64,000 nt of DNA from Gymnothorax reevesii. Taxonomy: Eukaryota > Chordata > Actinopteri > Anguilliformes > Muraenidae. The stretch lies in NCBI GenBank assembly GCA_029721435.1, contig CM056576.1:116859166-116923165 (forward strand), in the 5' to 3' direction. A program made the position numbers and the translations under genes. The notes under the pieces were generated by a model that worked only from the letters and a program-made list of their open reading frames with translations, searched no databases and was not told the DNA's origin. Shown piece after piece: positions 47,785 to 60,039 of this stretch (its first letter is position 1; every line of letters starts with the position of its first letter).

Positions 47785-49369
47785 CAACCCCCAATTCCGA
47801 AATAGTTGGGGCAAAGTGTAAATTGTGAATAAAATCGAAACGCAATGACTTTCAAATCACACCAGCCAGTATTTTATTCACAATACAACAGAACATAGCA
47901 AATGTTGAAACTGAGAAATTTTACAAGTTTATCCACAAATTGAGCTCATTTCAAATTTGATGGCTGCTGCAAGTATCAAAAAAGTTGGGACAGGGGCCTG
48001 TTTACCATGGTGTAGCATCCCCTTTTCTTTTTAACACAGAGTGGAGGCGTCTGGGCATTGAGGAGACAAGTTTCTTGAGTTTACCCATTGGAATTTGATC
48101 TCAATCCTTTTAAATACAGGCTTCCAACTACTGGAGAGTTTTGGGTCGCCTTTGACGGACTTTTCGTTTAATTATGCGCCAAATGTTCTCAATCGGTGAA
48201 AGATCAGGACTGCAGGCAGGCCAGTTCAGCACACGGACTCCTCTACTACGAAGCCATGCTGTTGCAAAAGCTGCAGTATGTGGTTTTGTATTGTCCTGCT
48301 GAAATACACACGGCCTTCCTAGGAATTGATGTCATCTGGAGGGGAGCATATGTTGCTCTAAAACCCTTGTATACCTTTCAGCATTTATGGTGCTTTTTAA
48401 AACATGCAAGTGTCCCACACCATATGCACTAATGCATCCCCATACCACCAGAGATGCTGACTTTTGAATTGAACGCTGATAACAGGAGGGGTGGTTTTTC
48501 TCCTCTATAGCCTGGAGGACATGACGCTCATGATTTCCACCAAGGATGGCAAATTTGAACTCGTTCAACCACAGGACACTTTGCCGCTTTGCTACAGTCC
48601 ATTTTAAATGAGCCTAGGCCCAAAAAATACAGCAACGCTTCTGGATCATGCTCAAAAATGGTTTCCTTTTCGCATGATAGTTTTAGGTGGCATCTATGAA
48701 TGGCATGGCGGACTGTTTTTATAGACAGCTGTTTCTTGAAGTATTCCTGGGCCCATTTAGTAATGTCAATGACAGAATCATGCCAGTGAGTGATGAAGTG
48801 GCGTCTGGGGCCCAAAGATCACGGGCATCCAGTAAAGGTCTTTGGCCTTGTCCCTTATGCACAGAGATTTTTCCAATTTCTTTGAATATTTTGAAGATGT
48901 TATGCACTGTCGATGATGAGACCTTCAAAGCCTTTGCAATTTGAAGTTGAGGAACATTGTTTTTAAAGTATTCCACAATTTTTTTTACGCAAGCCTTCAC
49001 AGGTTGGAGAGCCTCTGGCCATCCTTACTTCTGAGAGACTCAGCCTTTCTAAGACATCCCTTTTATAGCCAATCATGTTACACACCTGATGCCAGTTAAC
49101 TTAATTACTTTCTAAATGTTCTGTCAGCTGATTCTCTTATATATTAATTGCTTTTTCAGCCCTTTTTTGCCTGTGTCCCAACGTTTCTGAGACCTGCTGC
49201 AGCCAGAAAATTTGAAATAAGCTCATTTTAAAGGATAAAAATGTAAAATGTCTCAGTTTCAACATCTGAAATGTAATCTATGTTATATTGTAAATAACAT
49301 ATTGGCTCTTGTGATTTTGATTTTATTCACAATTTACACTTCGTCTCAACTATTTCGGAATTGGGGTTG
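47785..49369 (-). mobile_element. Tc1-like transposon, copy 2, near full length but decayed
   Basis: About 1.59 kb between TA dinucleotides, with inverted ends like those of copy 1 (CAACCCCCAATTCCGAAATA and its complement). The minus strand still shows a transposase in pieces: an N-terminal helix-turn-helix (QLQIAKALKVSSSTVHNIFK, 49000-48719), a middle part (48815-48528) and a DDE part with VVWGCISAYGVG (48568-48332). Frameshifts separate them. It preserves the DNA-binding half that copy 1 lacks. Confidence 0.8.
48719..49000 (-). pseudogene. Tc1-like transposase N-terminal DNA-binding fragment
   Basis: 93 residues beginning near the original start, with a paired-like helix-turn-helix (QIAKALKVSSSTVHNIFKIF) followed by a GQGQRPLLDARD linker, the GRP-type hinge of Tc1 transposases. 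The frame breaks after NGPRNTSRNSC. Confidence 0.75.
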
Positions 49370-50515
49370 TAGACTAGGCACAAGGAGGCTATATTGCTTT
49401 CAGTGCTGTTGAATCAAATCAAACCCTGCAAATGAGGATTTAAAAGGAAGTTTATCGATATTAACCAATTCCCCACCCAGTTGGCATCTCATGCCAATTT
49501 TCACAAATGCTGAAGAATGGTCACTCTAAGTATCAATAGCTGTTGAACCAACCGTTGCAGATATAAAGAGAACAACTCCGCATTCTCTTGAAAAAAGTGT
49601 GTCAGGTTATATCCTATCAAAAATATGTGGTTTCTCACAGAAAATTCAAGATGTACTTAAAACCTAACAATATACCTCAAGTACTTCACTTAAATTGCTT
49701 CCTGTACAGAGCTTTGAAAATGGATAAAAACCAAGACTGATAGGTACTGGCATTTATAGGGAGAAAAATCAATAGCTGTTTCTTTCAGTTCCTTAGTGTG
49801 CCCTTTTCTGAGGTCAGTGTGAACATGCTGGAAAATAATCTGTGCCTATCCTTACGTCTGCTCCAGGGGGGTGTCTCATCTGAACGTGACCATGAGGCTT
49901 CCAGCTCTCTGTGGCCTGCTTCCATACACATACTTAAAAATATCTTACCATAACCTTAAGGTATTCACAATTAGCCTAAAAATTCCAACATTTAAAGGGA
50001 TGGCTTTAGAAGAGATTATGCAGTCCAGTGTAAAATAGAGATTCTCCACGCATGGAGTGATTTTAGATGCATATTATTCAGTCTGGTTTGAAATAAAGAT
50101 TCTCTATGCAACTTCCCACGTAGTTTAGGACTAAATCAAATCTATGTCTGTGAGACTGCCCCAATGAATATAATGCAAAATCAAAAATGAGGCAAGTTGA
50201 CTGAAATACAGTGGTCTTCCTAGTTTAGTCCTTGCTGCCACCATAAAAGGAACGTCTGCGGATTTAGTTCAGGACATCCTCAGCTATAACATAAACCAAA
50301 TGGCCCTGTCCTACCTCATTTGATTCCACCCTGCTTTACTATGGAGTAGCCCTTACCTGAGTGTACTTCAGAACGGGTGGATGAGCTCAGGCTTTTAGAT
50401 AAAAGCACAGGACAGAGAAGAGGTCAGTTTCAATGACTCCCCAGTGAATGCCTCAATATGTCAGAAAGGATTATGATCCAGACAAGGAACCAAATACCAG
50501 TTCAGGGTACAATCC
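49370..50515. other. Intergenic DNA, unassigned
   Basis: AT-rich, no supported gene. No repeat ends recognised by eye. Confidence 0.4.
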
Positions 50516-51135
50516 ACAAGAGAATATTTATTAACAAGAACACGATAAAAGTAGAGGGAAAGGCCATAGCCCAGGACGGAGGGTGGCGGGGATGGTGCTG
50601 CGGTGCAGTCCAGCTTATTTGGTAATGACTGGAGGGCGTGTTCGCGCCCGTCCAGTTGATGTCCCAGGACAGAAGCCAGATGGTGAATCTCCCCTGCTGA
50701 AGCAGGACTGCTTGGTAGTAAAACTGAAGGGTTTAACAGGAAGGCGGTGCCAATCTTGGAGACCGATTGAGACTTGAGAGGTGTTCCTGGTAAGCTGACT
50801 CAGAGGCATAGACAAGAACAATGGATGCACAAGAACACAGTCGCAATCCTGGACACTAAAATAAAGACTTGAGAGCTTGTTCCTATTAATAAGGTTCTGA
50901 AGAGTAATTACGTCATTCTTCATCACTAATTTAGCAAAAACGCAAGAGCTTCGCTCAATACTAGGCATAAACTGAACGAGGTCTCAGTGCGGTATAAAGC
51001 ATGACAATCCAGCAACCACACTGAGACCACAATGAACTTATAAAGACAGGACATTGACAAAAGGGTCTCAAAGGAACCAGCTGAAGACGTGTGAGGGTTT
51101 TGACAAAAATTAACGAAGGCAGTGAGTTTACATGG
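50516..51135. repeat. Possible retroelement-derived fragment
   Basis: Begins near ATATTTATTAACAAGAACAC and carries a GC-richer block with GTTCGCGCCCGTCC, then GACATTGACAAAAGGGTCTC. The composition and A-rich 5' edge differ from the surroundings and resemble fish retroelement tails, but no coding domain or terminal repeat is visible. Confidence 0.3.
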
Positions 51136-51359
51136 AGTATCCAGTTTATTAAGGTTTATAGGCTACAGAGGGAATCCAGTTTGGGAATGTGGACCTTTGC
51201 CTGCTTCTGTTTAACTGTGTGCATTTAGAGTATTAACCCATCGAGCATGCGTGTACCTCTGCGTGCATGTACAGGGAGCACCTTAATTCATTGAACAGTG
51301 ACATATTTTTATTTAGGTTCTGTATTCTAACACTTTGAGGTTGAAATAATACAGACAAC

Positions 51360-51550
51360 GACATTGAAGTGCAGACTGTCTGCGCGCAGGTGCGCGTGTG
51401 CGTGTATTCGTGTATTTACATGTGCCTTTGGGTGTGTGTGTGTGAGTGTGTGTTTGTGCATGTGCATGTGCGTGACTGTGATTAGACTTGTCTCAATAAT
51501 CATTTGTGTACTCCTGCCTGTATGCGTCTGAGTGTGTGTTTAGACTTACC
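51360..51550. repeat. GT-rich alternating purine-pyrimidine tract
   Basis: Dense in TGTGTG, TGCGCG and TGCATG alternations (for example GGGTGTGTGTGTGTGAGTGTG-type sequence near 51430). It is a decayed microsatellite with Z-DNA-forming potential. No gene nearby. Confidence 0.6.
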
Positions 51551-54500
51551 TAGGCCCAGCCAACCGCCTTGGGGATCATTCCTCATTTGCTAAACACATG
51601 AATCGTCATGGCGCCAGGACTATTTCAGTGTCATTATTTGCAGATGCCCGTAGGATGATTGAGTATCTATCACTTTTCCTTCAAGCTTTAGAAAAGGCTT
51701 GACTGACTTTTACATTGGTACCTGAGCGCTTACCCTTGTGATTTTAACCCCATAAAACAGAGCTAATTTAAATTCTAGTGGAGATCCCATGGGTTCCAAC
51801 TTATTGAATGACAGGGAAATGCACATAAAATGGTGCACAGGATCTAGATATTTTCCATAAGATGTAATGCTGAGTGTCCTAACTGAGTGTCCTGAGTCTG
51901 AATATTTCTCTCAATAGAAGTGTGATGTAGCTGTAGTGAAGTGCTGAAACCAGCTGATGCAGAATATTTGTGCGACATTGTCCAACAAATATGAAAGAAA
52001 AGCTTATTCTGACTTTGAACCTACTTGAGGGAAAACTGAAATGTTTGAGTTAAAGGGGTTATTAAAAGATTGTTGGTTAGCTACATTCTGCATTATAGCT
52101 GTAGAGGATAGCGAATGTGTGAAGGTTGGCTTCAGGAAGCAGGAGTAACAGGTGATTCTCGTACACGTGGCACCGTGCAAACAGTCAGTGGGAGGGGGGT
52201 AGAGAGAGTGCAGCTCCAATCAGAGTAGGCCTCCACCCCTACCTTCTAAACCGCCATCTCCAGTACAGCGGATTTGTACCGTCCATCCCGCCAAGTCAAA
52301 ACACTTTCCACACAGGTCAGAGGCATGCTTTGTGTTCAGAAAGATCACAGCTTTTCTCTGATCGAAATCAAATCTCGTGGCGAAATTCCAAATAGCACTT
52401 ACCTGACTGACTAAGGCAGAGTGGTCTTTTCTATTGACAGTGCTTGTTTTTATCTTGCAATATAGTTGGAAAGTCCAGTGATGTCAAAATAATGAAAAAC
52501 ACAACTTTTTAAATTCACTAGTTGTACTTTTTAGGGCATAACGAACCCTCATATAGGTCTCACCAAGACATCTTTTGTTAAACTCTACACTCCATTTTTT
52601 TTCAGAATTATTAAACACTGCAGTGTTGCTAAAACAAATAAAATCCAGTTTGGAATTTAAAGGCCAGCAAGATCTGAGCCTTAACTGTCTGTGAAAGCTA
52701 TCGGCAGGTTGAATCAGGAGAGCTAAGAGTTATTTCTTATCTTTTCAAATGGAATTCATTTGAAATAAGTGCAGTTTTGTGATCATTAATGCACATGTTA
52801 TTTTAAAAACCTACTGAACACATAAACTGCATGTATTAACTGTCTATTTCCAAGTAAATGGGGATTCTGACGGGATCTGGAGTGATGCGATTGAGGGAAA
52901 AAAAAACGTTCTCATATGCCAATTTTTTGCATTTTGCTATGTTCGGCGCAACCTGTTGGTGTGCGCATACACTATCCCAACTTTTTCTCACCTCAAATAG
53001 ATAGTCTAACTACATACCAGTGTGGTGCAGCTGTAAAAGTTCTGGGCCACTGATCACACACAGAGTATAAGGGGTGCAAACTAGTGACAAAAATGGATTG
53101 GGGCCATATTGGAGCGCCCCCTATATGTTGCGCGAAGAAGATCCCAGGCCGAAAATTGCTCTTTCCACTGACCATCCCCCCTATAATTCAAATTTCCAAC
53201 TTCTATTTTGGGATAAAGTTCGCGCAGTGAATAAGAGCAACCCAAAAATCTAATTATGGTAATTTGGCATTTTAGGCCCTATTTTGACTTGCACTTGATC
53301 CCAATCCGGTGCAGATAGGGCCAAAAAATTGGGGTAATTTTCTAGTTGGGGTAGGGACATAAAACCACCAAAGTTTCAGCAAAATTGAAGAAGGTGACTG
53401 TCACCACCTGCCTGAACCTTACAGACAATGGCTCTTAATATAAACACTATTGGTAGTACACACACTGGGCATAGAGCAGTAACAATGTATTGCAAATAAA
53501 AAACAAACAGGAAGCTAGGTTCCTTTGTGAAAAGTACTGGCAAAAACTATAAATAGCACTCATGTCTATACAAGACTAGAAATGAAACAAAGGTATGCAG
53601 TTACGAGACTTCGAAATGACTATGTGCGAAGTTCGGTTTTAAATAGCATACTGCTACCACACAGTGGAAATGAGAAACATGTTCAGGTAATAATTGAATG
53701 ATGTGAGGAATGAAGTCCGGGTCTTAGTCGACCGGTGAGCTGGACGGCTGGAGGTGCGGTCTTACAATATGCAGACATCTATTTCATTGGAGTCGGGCCC
53801 TTATGTAAGACAGGTGTTGCGCCAACATATCTTCCTCTGTCACTGAGCTGTGGGTGCACATGCTCGTAAACATGAGTCATTTGAATTATACTGATCATCA
53901 CCCTTGTCCAGTCAGCTCCTCTACTTTAAATGTCATGGAGGAAAAGAAAAGCTTCCTCCACACACATTTCAAATGAGATACCTTAAAACAAGCCGTTTTC
54001 AGGTGTTGAAATACACAGTCTGCCACAACACTGCAACACCACCTCCCTGTGCTCCCGCCAACCAGTCAGCAGTCCACAAATCACTAGGAATGATTTAAAT
54101 GAATTAATTAAAACTTCTCGTTATGCCTCCTTCCTAGACAATCCACTCACTTTTTCCTCCGTTGAGCAGCTGAAATAAGCCATTCCGCAGAGATGTTTTC
54201 ATAGTAGTAGTCTGTCTTGCCATGGAACAACTGGAGGCTGTTTACTCAATTCTGAACAATTTTGTTGATGCGAGTCTCTCCAGGAAACACAGACAGTACA
54301 TGACCTACTGCCTTACAGTTCTGTGAAAAGTAGGTCAAATACAGAATTTCAATTATTCTGAGATATCCATGGGCCTACCACAGATGTTTTGCTGTCTTGT
54401 GGAACAAGAAGTGTGTCTCGTCCACGGCTTTTGCACTTTACAACCCATAGCTGTCACATTTTGTTCTTTCCCAGCGATATACTGCATATGGGACATTCAA

Positions 54501-54800
54501 CACGATTAATCAACTTCAAATCACAAGCCAAAAAAAGGCTACACAAGGAAGAAAATAATGTTATCTTATAAACATGACAGTTTACTTTAAGCCAATTAAT
54601 ATCCAGTTAATGTTATAGTGCCAGGGAGAATGTTTTCCATCGTAAATCATTCCACCCTCTTGCTATGACAAACCTTTCTGGAGACATATTCTGGGTGACA
54701 GCAGAACAGCAGTGGAGGGGGTGGGCCATGGATTTTTTATTTATTTTTTTTTGCCATGCTATTGGCAGACAGTCTGAAACAGACCACTGCCAACACTGTT
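51551..54800. other. Intergenic DNA, unassigned
   Basis: No supported gene. A patch at about 53090-53420 (GGAGCGCCCCCTATATG, then AT-rich) may be an old repeat, but I found no matching ends. Confidence 0.35.
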
Positions 54801-54959
54801 TCCAAAGCTATGGACCCGGCATCACGTAAGTTGTACTAGGATTCTTGACAATTATACAATTTTTTACATACACATAACTTAGACTAAGCGCTACAACTAC
54901 AAACATTTCATTATACAGAAACCAAAGGGCACACCCGCGCCCCTCGTAAGTTAATTTTT

Positions 54960-55205
54960 CAGACTGTAGTGTTGATGGCAGCCTCTGAGAGCAATGCACA
55001 TCTGCCTCAGTTATTAGGGACTTTAAGCAAAGGCGAATTTTGCGACAGCTACAGCACCTGGAAATTAATCTCTCCTGACGCTGGTGCCGTAGCCTCAAAG
55101 CCATAGTAGGGACCACAGAGATATAAAAAACTAGAGTGGACGACGTGTGGGCTGTACCAAAGCGGAAATGGCAGAATAGCTTTGCCATCTTGTGTATGTA
55201 TAAAA
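54960..55205 (-). repeat. Dispersed repeat, related to 61890-62060 and to 55980-56075
   Basis: Its GGGACTTTAAGCAAAGGCGA block is repeated in inverted orientation around 61985-62020. The minus-strand frame here and the plus-strand frame at 61893-62153 share the pattern KIR-CLKSL. The part at 55110-55205 is an imperfect inverted repeat of 55980-56075 (ACTAGAGTGGAC, GCCATCTTGTGTATGTAT). Family unknown. Confidence 0.5.
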
Positions 55206-55407
55206 GTCCAATGAGGCACATATAAACAGTAGGCTAAAAATGTGTGTTGACAACTTAGAGACTTGTTATCCGTCTTCTTTTTATCCTTTCATACTTAAAA
55301 TGGACACAAATAAGGAATTGTAATCAAACAACAAAATTTATTTTTAAAAATATAATTTTTTAAATCCAGTGAATTTGATGTTTATTTAATCGGAAGACAT
55401 TGCAGTG

Positions 55408-55876
55408 TTATGGCCCCAATTTGTTATGACATATGGGACAGCAGGGGATGACAGACAAAATTTTTAAAAACGAACAGATTTAATAAAACAAAGACTGACC
55501 AAGATTGGGGGAAAAAAAATGAGATAGTTACAGTCCCTTGAGATGGGGTTACTTTGTTGCGATGTCTTGGGACAGGAAAATGCTCCAACACAGGCAAAAA
55601 TCCACAAAACGATCTTCACAGGTCTTCCAAAGAGTGACAGGTCTGGTCAAATGTATCCTTCCCCAATTTCTCCTTGCAATTTCTCCTACTACTACTACTC
55701 TCTCAGTTTTTCTCTTTATATACTCTTTTCCAGCCCCCTCCCACCTTCCTGACTTTTTTTCAATTCTCTGGGACTTTCCCCATCTGAGGCATGCCCAGGA
55801 CATGCCCAAAACCTGGCTTTAGACTGGCCATAACAAAAAAATGTCAATACTGCCATCTAGTGGCTTTTTTCCCCCC
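55408..55876. repeat. Dispersed repeat, copy B of the 469-bp pair
   Basis: Second copy of the repeat at 10887-11355, in the same orientation and almost the same length, from TATGGCCCCAATTTGTTATG to ACTGCCATCTAGTGG. It lies between two arms of an inverted repeat (55110-55205 and 55980-56075), so it may have inserted into that older structure. Confidence 0.65.
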
Positions 55877-55979
55877 GAAATCGGAACTTCAGCTGTTGTC
55901 CCGTATGAGCAAGTTTTCGTTTTTTTCGAGCATGGTTTGCGCCAGTTATACAGCATTTTCCATTGAATGTCTGCCCCGA

Positions 55980-56075
55980 TATACATACACAAGATGGCGG
56001 CGGCTTGCTGCCACGGAAACGACGGGATGTCCACTCTAGTTTTCTCATATCTCTGTGATAGGGACCTAAAGCAAC
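55980..56075. repeat. Inverted partner arm of 55110-55205
   Basis: Contains ATACACAAGATGGCG and GTCCACTCTAGTTTT, which pair in reverse complement with the arm at 55110-55205. The arms are diverged but clearly related. Confidence 0.5.
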
Positions 56076-56988
56076 GGGCTGACTTTTCACAATGGTACTT
56101 GCGCCGTCACAACCTTCGGACAGCTGTGGTTACGTATAAGAACAGCAGAGTGGCTGACTGTCTACAGCGGACGAGAACACCTTTGGACAGATGAATGACG
56201 TACAAGATTTTTTTTTTTGCGGACAGCAGCGCACAGCAATGGCTCAAAACTTCTTCTGATGAAACGTCGTCAGATGAAAGTGACATTTCTGCGGCATTTT
56301 AGATTTTCCATCAGTATACGTACATCGATTCGTGGGAAATCAGTTGCAGTCAGCACACCTAATCAGAGCGTGAAGGAGTGGTAAAGTGCATATGCTATAT
56401 ATAGCATATGTGTGCTATAGGCAAGGGAGTATAAAGACACTAATGTACAATAGGAGTAAATATAGACATGTAAAGGGTATACAGAGAAATTGTATACTGT
56501 ATGCAATGCAAGGATGAGGGAAGAATATTGCCAACAGCAGAAGATGGTTCACTATGGTTTTATACAGTGAAATATACACAGTATAGGTACGTGACAATAG
56601 GCGCCAGGCTGGCCGTATGTTTACGTCAGATTCCTAAAATTACGGGTTGATTGCAGTGCTGTGCTCGCTGAAAATCGCGGTCTTTTTCAGCGTGTTTTGG
56701 TGCCCTGGATGCGCGGTTGAAATTGTGCTCTTATACTGATGTTATAGTTCACGTTCCCTTTTTTTTTTGAAGGAAAGCCAACGCACACCAGAGGTTACGA
56801 GGTGCAGGTAGTGGGTAGTAGTTGACTTTGAAGAGAAGGATACCGCACACTCTTGTCCTGCTGCCAAGTTTTATTCAGACAACGTCTCGGCCTGTGTGGC
56901 CTTTCTCAAGTCTTACACAAACAAAGTGAAGATACCCCTTATAAATCGTCCCCCAGTCAGTGATTGGTTGTCAACAACCAGTTCATTA

Positions 56989-57682
56989 AGGCCCAGTCAC
57001 ACAGCGAAAACGCATGAATTACGCATGAATTACGCACAGATTTTCGTTTCTGCGCGGAGCGTACGTCGTATGCGTAATTCGTAGGTGGAACGAACGTGGA
57101 CTGTCAGTGATTGTAAGTGGATGTGCGTCGAAGGCGGTTTGTGCGTGATTTTGAGTTTTGAACGGTTCAAAAATTTTCCGACGCACAACTGTGCGTTGGT
57201 GTGCGTAATTCATGAGTCGGCATGCGTAGTTTATGCGTCGAGTATGCGTAACTATGCGCGGGACACTCGTCGGCCGTCAGTGCTTATGCGTCAGAACTGG
57301 TTTGAATCCGCGCACGTCCACGTCCGTCCACTGATGCCCCACGTTCATATCACGCATGAAACGCGCATGTATCACGTTCATTCCACTGACAATACGTGAA
57401 GCGTTCGTGTTTGGACGTGCTCCGCCGGTGATTCATGCGTCGGGCGTGTGTCGAATGTTCGTGGAATACTGCACCGTGTTTGCTATTATGCGTCGACGTG
57501 CGCGATATGTCAGTGATTGTGATACATGCGTGGTTCATGCGCGATTCATGCGTGATTCGTCCGAGATTTCTACCCCCGACACCCCGAAAAATTGGTCAAT
57601 TTCTCAACGCACAAGCACCACAAACCCAATCTGTGCGTGATTTGTGAGTGATTCGTGCGTGATCGGCTGTGTGACTGGGCCT
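56989..57682. mobile_element. PIF/Harbinger-like MITE (TTA duplication) inside the Penelope tail
   Basis: 694 bp with inverted ends AGGCCCAGTCACACAGC and GCTGTGTGACTGGGCCT and TTA on both sides (56986-56988 and 57683-57685). The interior is unusually rich in CpG and in TGCGT/ACGCA motifs, such as GCATGAATTACGCATGAA, on both strands. It has no transposase. The 94 to 104-codon open frames across it are by-products of the low stop-codon content. Confidence 0.75.
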
Positions 57683-58009
57683 TTAGTCCTATGACACCTG
57701 CCAGTTAAGGTGTAAAGTTGAGTCACCTATTGGTCAATGGTGTTTACGTTGCAAAATGGTAGATGTCAAAAGGACAGGTTGCATATTTGGACAATTTATA
57801 AACACAAAAATACAATAGTACATAAGTCCCTGTGAGTGCAAAAAGATAAAATTAAATAACAAGTTGCCTATATACATGATACCATGGTGGGGAGACAAAA
57901 CAAAAAACAATACTTGCAATGTTTTAGTCAGGCCACTAGGGGCCGTCACGAACAGTATTGCATCACCTTGTCAACCCATCAAAAGAGTGCAGACCTGCAA
58001 AGAATTAAG

Positions 58010-58468
58010 TCAGAGAAAACATTTCAATTCAAATTCCACATTTAGTCCAAAGGGAGTTAATGTCCTAAGAAAATGAATATAATAATTTTCTCTCTGAGAT
58101 AATAGACGTTCAAGGTTGCCACCCCGTCTAGGCAGAGAAACCTTCTCAATGCCTATATATTTTAACGCAGAGACCGAATGGCCCGCTTCCACAAAGTGCG
58201 CTGCAACAGGATAGTTAAGGTTTTTGCAGTGAATAGTACTACGATGCTCTGCAATGCGTACTTTTAACTCCCTGCTGGTTTTTCCAACATACGACTTTCC
58301 ACAGGGGCATGTAATCAAATAAATGACAGACCCAGTGTTACATGTGATAATGCCCTTAATTGGAATAGTTTGACCTGTATGTGGATGTTTGTATGTAGTA
58401 CATTTATATAGTACATAGTTCACGTTCCCCACATTAGCCTCGTCTGAATTTTCCCAATTCGGCTTCAT
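58010..58468 (-). CDS. GIY-YIG endonuclease domain of a Penelope-like element
   Basis: 152 codons open to a stop. Residues 47-62 give VIYLITCPCGKSYVGK, where YLI and YVG are the two strands that name the fold and CPCG is part of a likely zinc-binding linker. The helix ELKVRIAEHRS supplies the conserved arginine. The end, RENYYIHFLRTLTPFGLN, is the Penelope hallmark, with its conserved glutamate followed by L-T-P-GLN. In intact elements this nuclease nicks DNA to prime reverse transcription. Here it has lost its reverse-transcriptase partner and is unlikely to be active alone; the ORF itself is still intact, which suggests a fairly recent insertion. Confidence 0.85.
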   Translation of the reverse strand: MKPNWENSDEANVGNVNYVLYKCTTYKHPHTGQTIPIKGIITCNTGSVIYLITCPCGKSYVGKTSRELKVRIAEHRSTIHCKNLNYPVAAHFVEAGHSVSALKYIGIEKVSLPRRGGNLERLLSQRENYYIHFLRTLTPFGLNVEFELKCFL

Positions 58469-58579
58469 AGAAGTACCGTAATTTTCTGGAATGGCTCACT
58501 GAAACATGTAATGTATAGTGTCTCTCTACCAATTGCAGAACACATTTCATCTCAGAAATCCAATGAAAACCTTTTAATT

Positions 58580-59030
58580 TAATCATCTGAACCACGCGTT
58601 GTCGCAACTACGTGAGGTTGGCTCTTCCCCCGTTGTAGATCAGCCTGCTACGGAAAGGCAACGCCGGCACACCGGCTTTAGTCTCGATCAAGGATGTTTT
58701 ATATTTCACTGGATATACAATTGGAAAATGGCCGCCCATTAATTTAATGGGAATTGCTCAATGGCGCTGCACGCCGACATGGGGGCCAAGTTTCCGGACC
58801 AAGGCGGACATGCGCTGTGTGATTTTTGCTCACACATGCGTAGTGTGGGGCTCATAAACGCGCTGGTATCCGAGGTGTCCATGACAACAGCTCGCTCTTG
58901 GAACTCCGACCCAGGGTGCATGTTCCCGATCACTTTTCACCGGAAATGGAATTCTGACCACTGCAGACTGCACCCTAGCGTAAGTATGAGCGGAACGGAA
59001 AAAAAAACAAAAAAACATAGCCGTCAGTAA
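58580..59030. other. CpG-richer unassigned segment
   Basis: Blocks such as GGCTCTTCCCCCGTTG, CGGCACACCGGCTTTAG and CGGAAATGGAATTCTGACC make this more CpG-rich than its surroundings. An 89-codon plus-strand frame (58761-59030) shows no domain. It could be a promoter-like region or another DNA transposon; I could not find its ends. Confidence 0.25.
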
Positions 59031-60010
59031 AGGTAAATATAAAGTAAATTATAGTTTGAGATACTATTTTAAAACACAAAGGCAGTGTCAGATGTTTAAA
59101 ACGACTGTTATTTAACAGGGAAGTAAAACCATTGATTTCAAATAAAAAATGTCGGCAAAATTAATTAACTTGCCGTTGTGTAACTTGTCATTGCTCAGGG
59201 GTGCGCTTCCCAAAATCACAGATGCTAACTTACCTAATTGGAACTATTGACTGTGAATGGACAAATTACTTAAGTTGAGGCAACTACGCTTTTAGGAAAC
59301 ATTACAGGCTAGTGTCCTCTTTAGTTCAACAATGAATAACCACATTAATAGAGTCAGACGATTCTTGCTAGTCTGCGTGCAAATTCCATTATGTTCTCCG
59401 GATTCAAGACAATAAACCGAACCCGTAACGCCCTGCACGTGCCTTATAAACCGATATGTTTTATAGTCAGGAGCCTTAAACTTTTGTCAATTCTGGCAAG
59501 CTAATTTACTTGTAGCTAATGTAACTTAGCTTTGCGCGATTTATAACCATTTCTTGGAGTATAGTAAAATGTGAGTCTACTGTGAAATGTTACGGACATT
59601 GTGCTGCGTTATTTTTAACTTTGTTTTAACGCTCCTTCTTGGTCTTCCCCCAGCGATATCCAAACCTTTTGGAATGCATTGAACAGTCCATCCGTAAAGT
59701 TCTGCATATCAGCGAACTGGAGGCCATGCCATTCTATCCCCCCCCCCCCCTTTCCCCTAAAGCCCTTTCCAATAAAGCCTGTCTCGATTATAATTTGAAT
59801 ACTACATTTCATTTCTAAGTGCGAGTTAACATCATTTGTATTTGTGGTACTTAAATTTATGGTAATGGCCGGCTCTGCAAAAGTTAAGCATTAAACCCAT
59901 GACCCTTTTGATTTTGAGTACTTGAGTTCATCTTCAAATGTTAAGCAGAGCTGGCAAAATAACAAAAACTGACAAAACACAAATAATTCCATTTGAAAAC
60001 ATTTTTAATA
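59031..60010. other. Intergenic DNA, unassigned
   Basis: AT-rich. A CCCCAG acceptor-like site at 59648-59653 is followed by open sequence in all three frames for about 90 bases and a C-run at 59740, but no donor or domain supports an exon. Confidence 0.3.
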
Positions 60011-60039
60011 TATACATGTAAATAATGCCAGTCATCAAT

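Larger units (their letters stand above)
56800..58470 (-). mobile_element. Penelope-like retroelement, 5'-truncated, interrupted by a MITE
   Basis: The minus strand carries a GIY-YIG endonuclease ORF (58468-58010) and then a 3' tail with AATAAA at 56875-56870 in the context GTCTGAATAAAACTTGG. The tail is split by the MITE at 56989-57682. No reverse-transcriptase domain is visible upstream of 58470, so the element is 5' truncated, as is usual for retroelement insertions. Confidence 0.75.

Noticed and set aside
57085..57640. Several open frames of 60-104 codons on both strands
   Set aside because: They lie within the CpG-rich MITE, whose motifs contain few stop triplets; there is no transposase similarity.
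59640..59812. Possible exon with a CCCCAG acceptor and open frames in several phases
   Set aside because: No donor, no partner exon and no recognised protein; it ends in a C-run.
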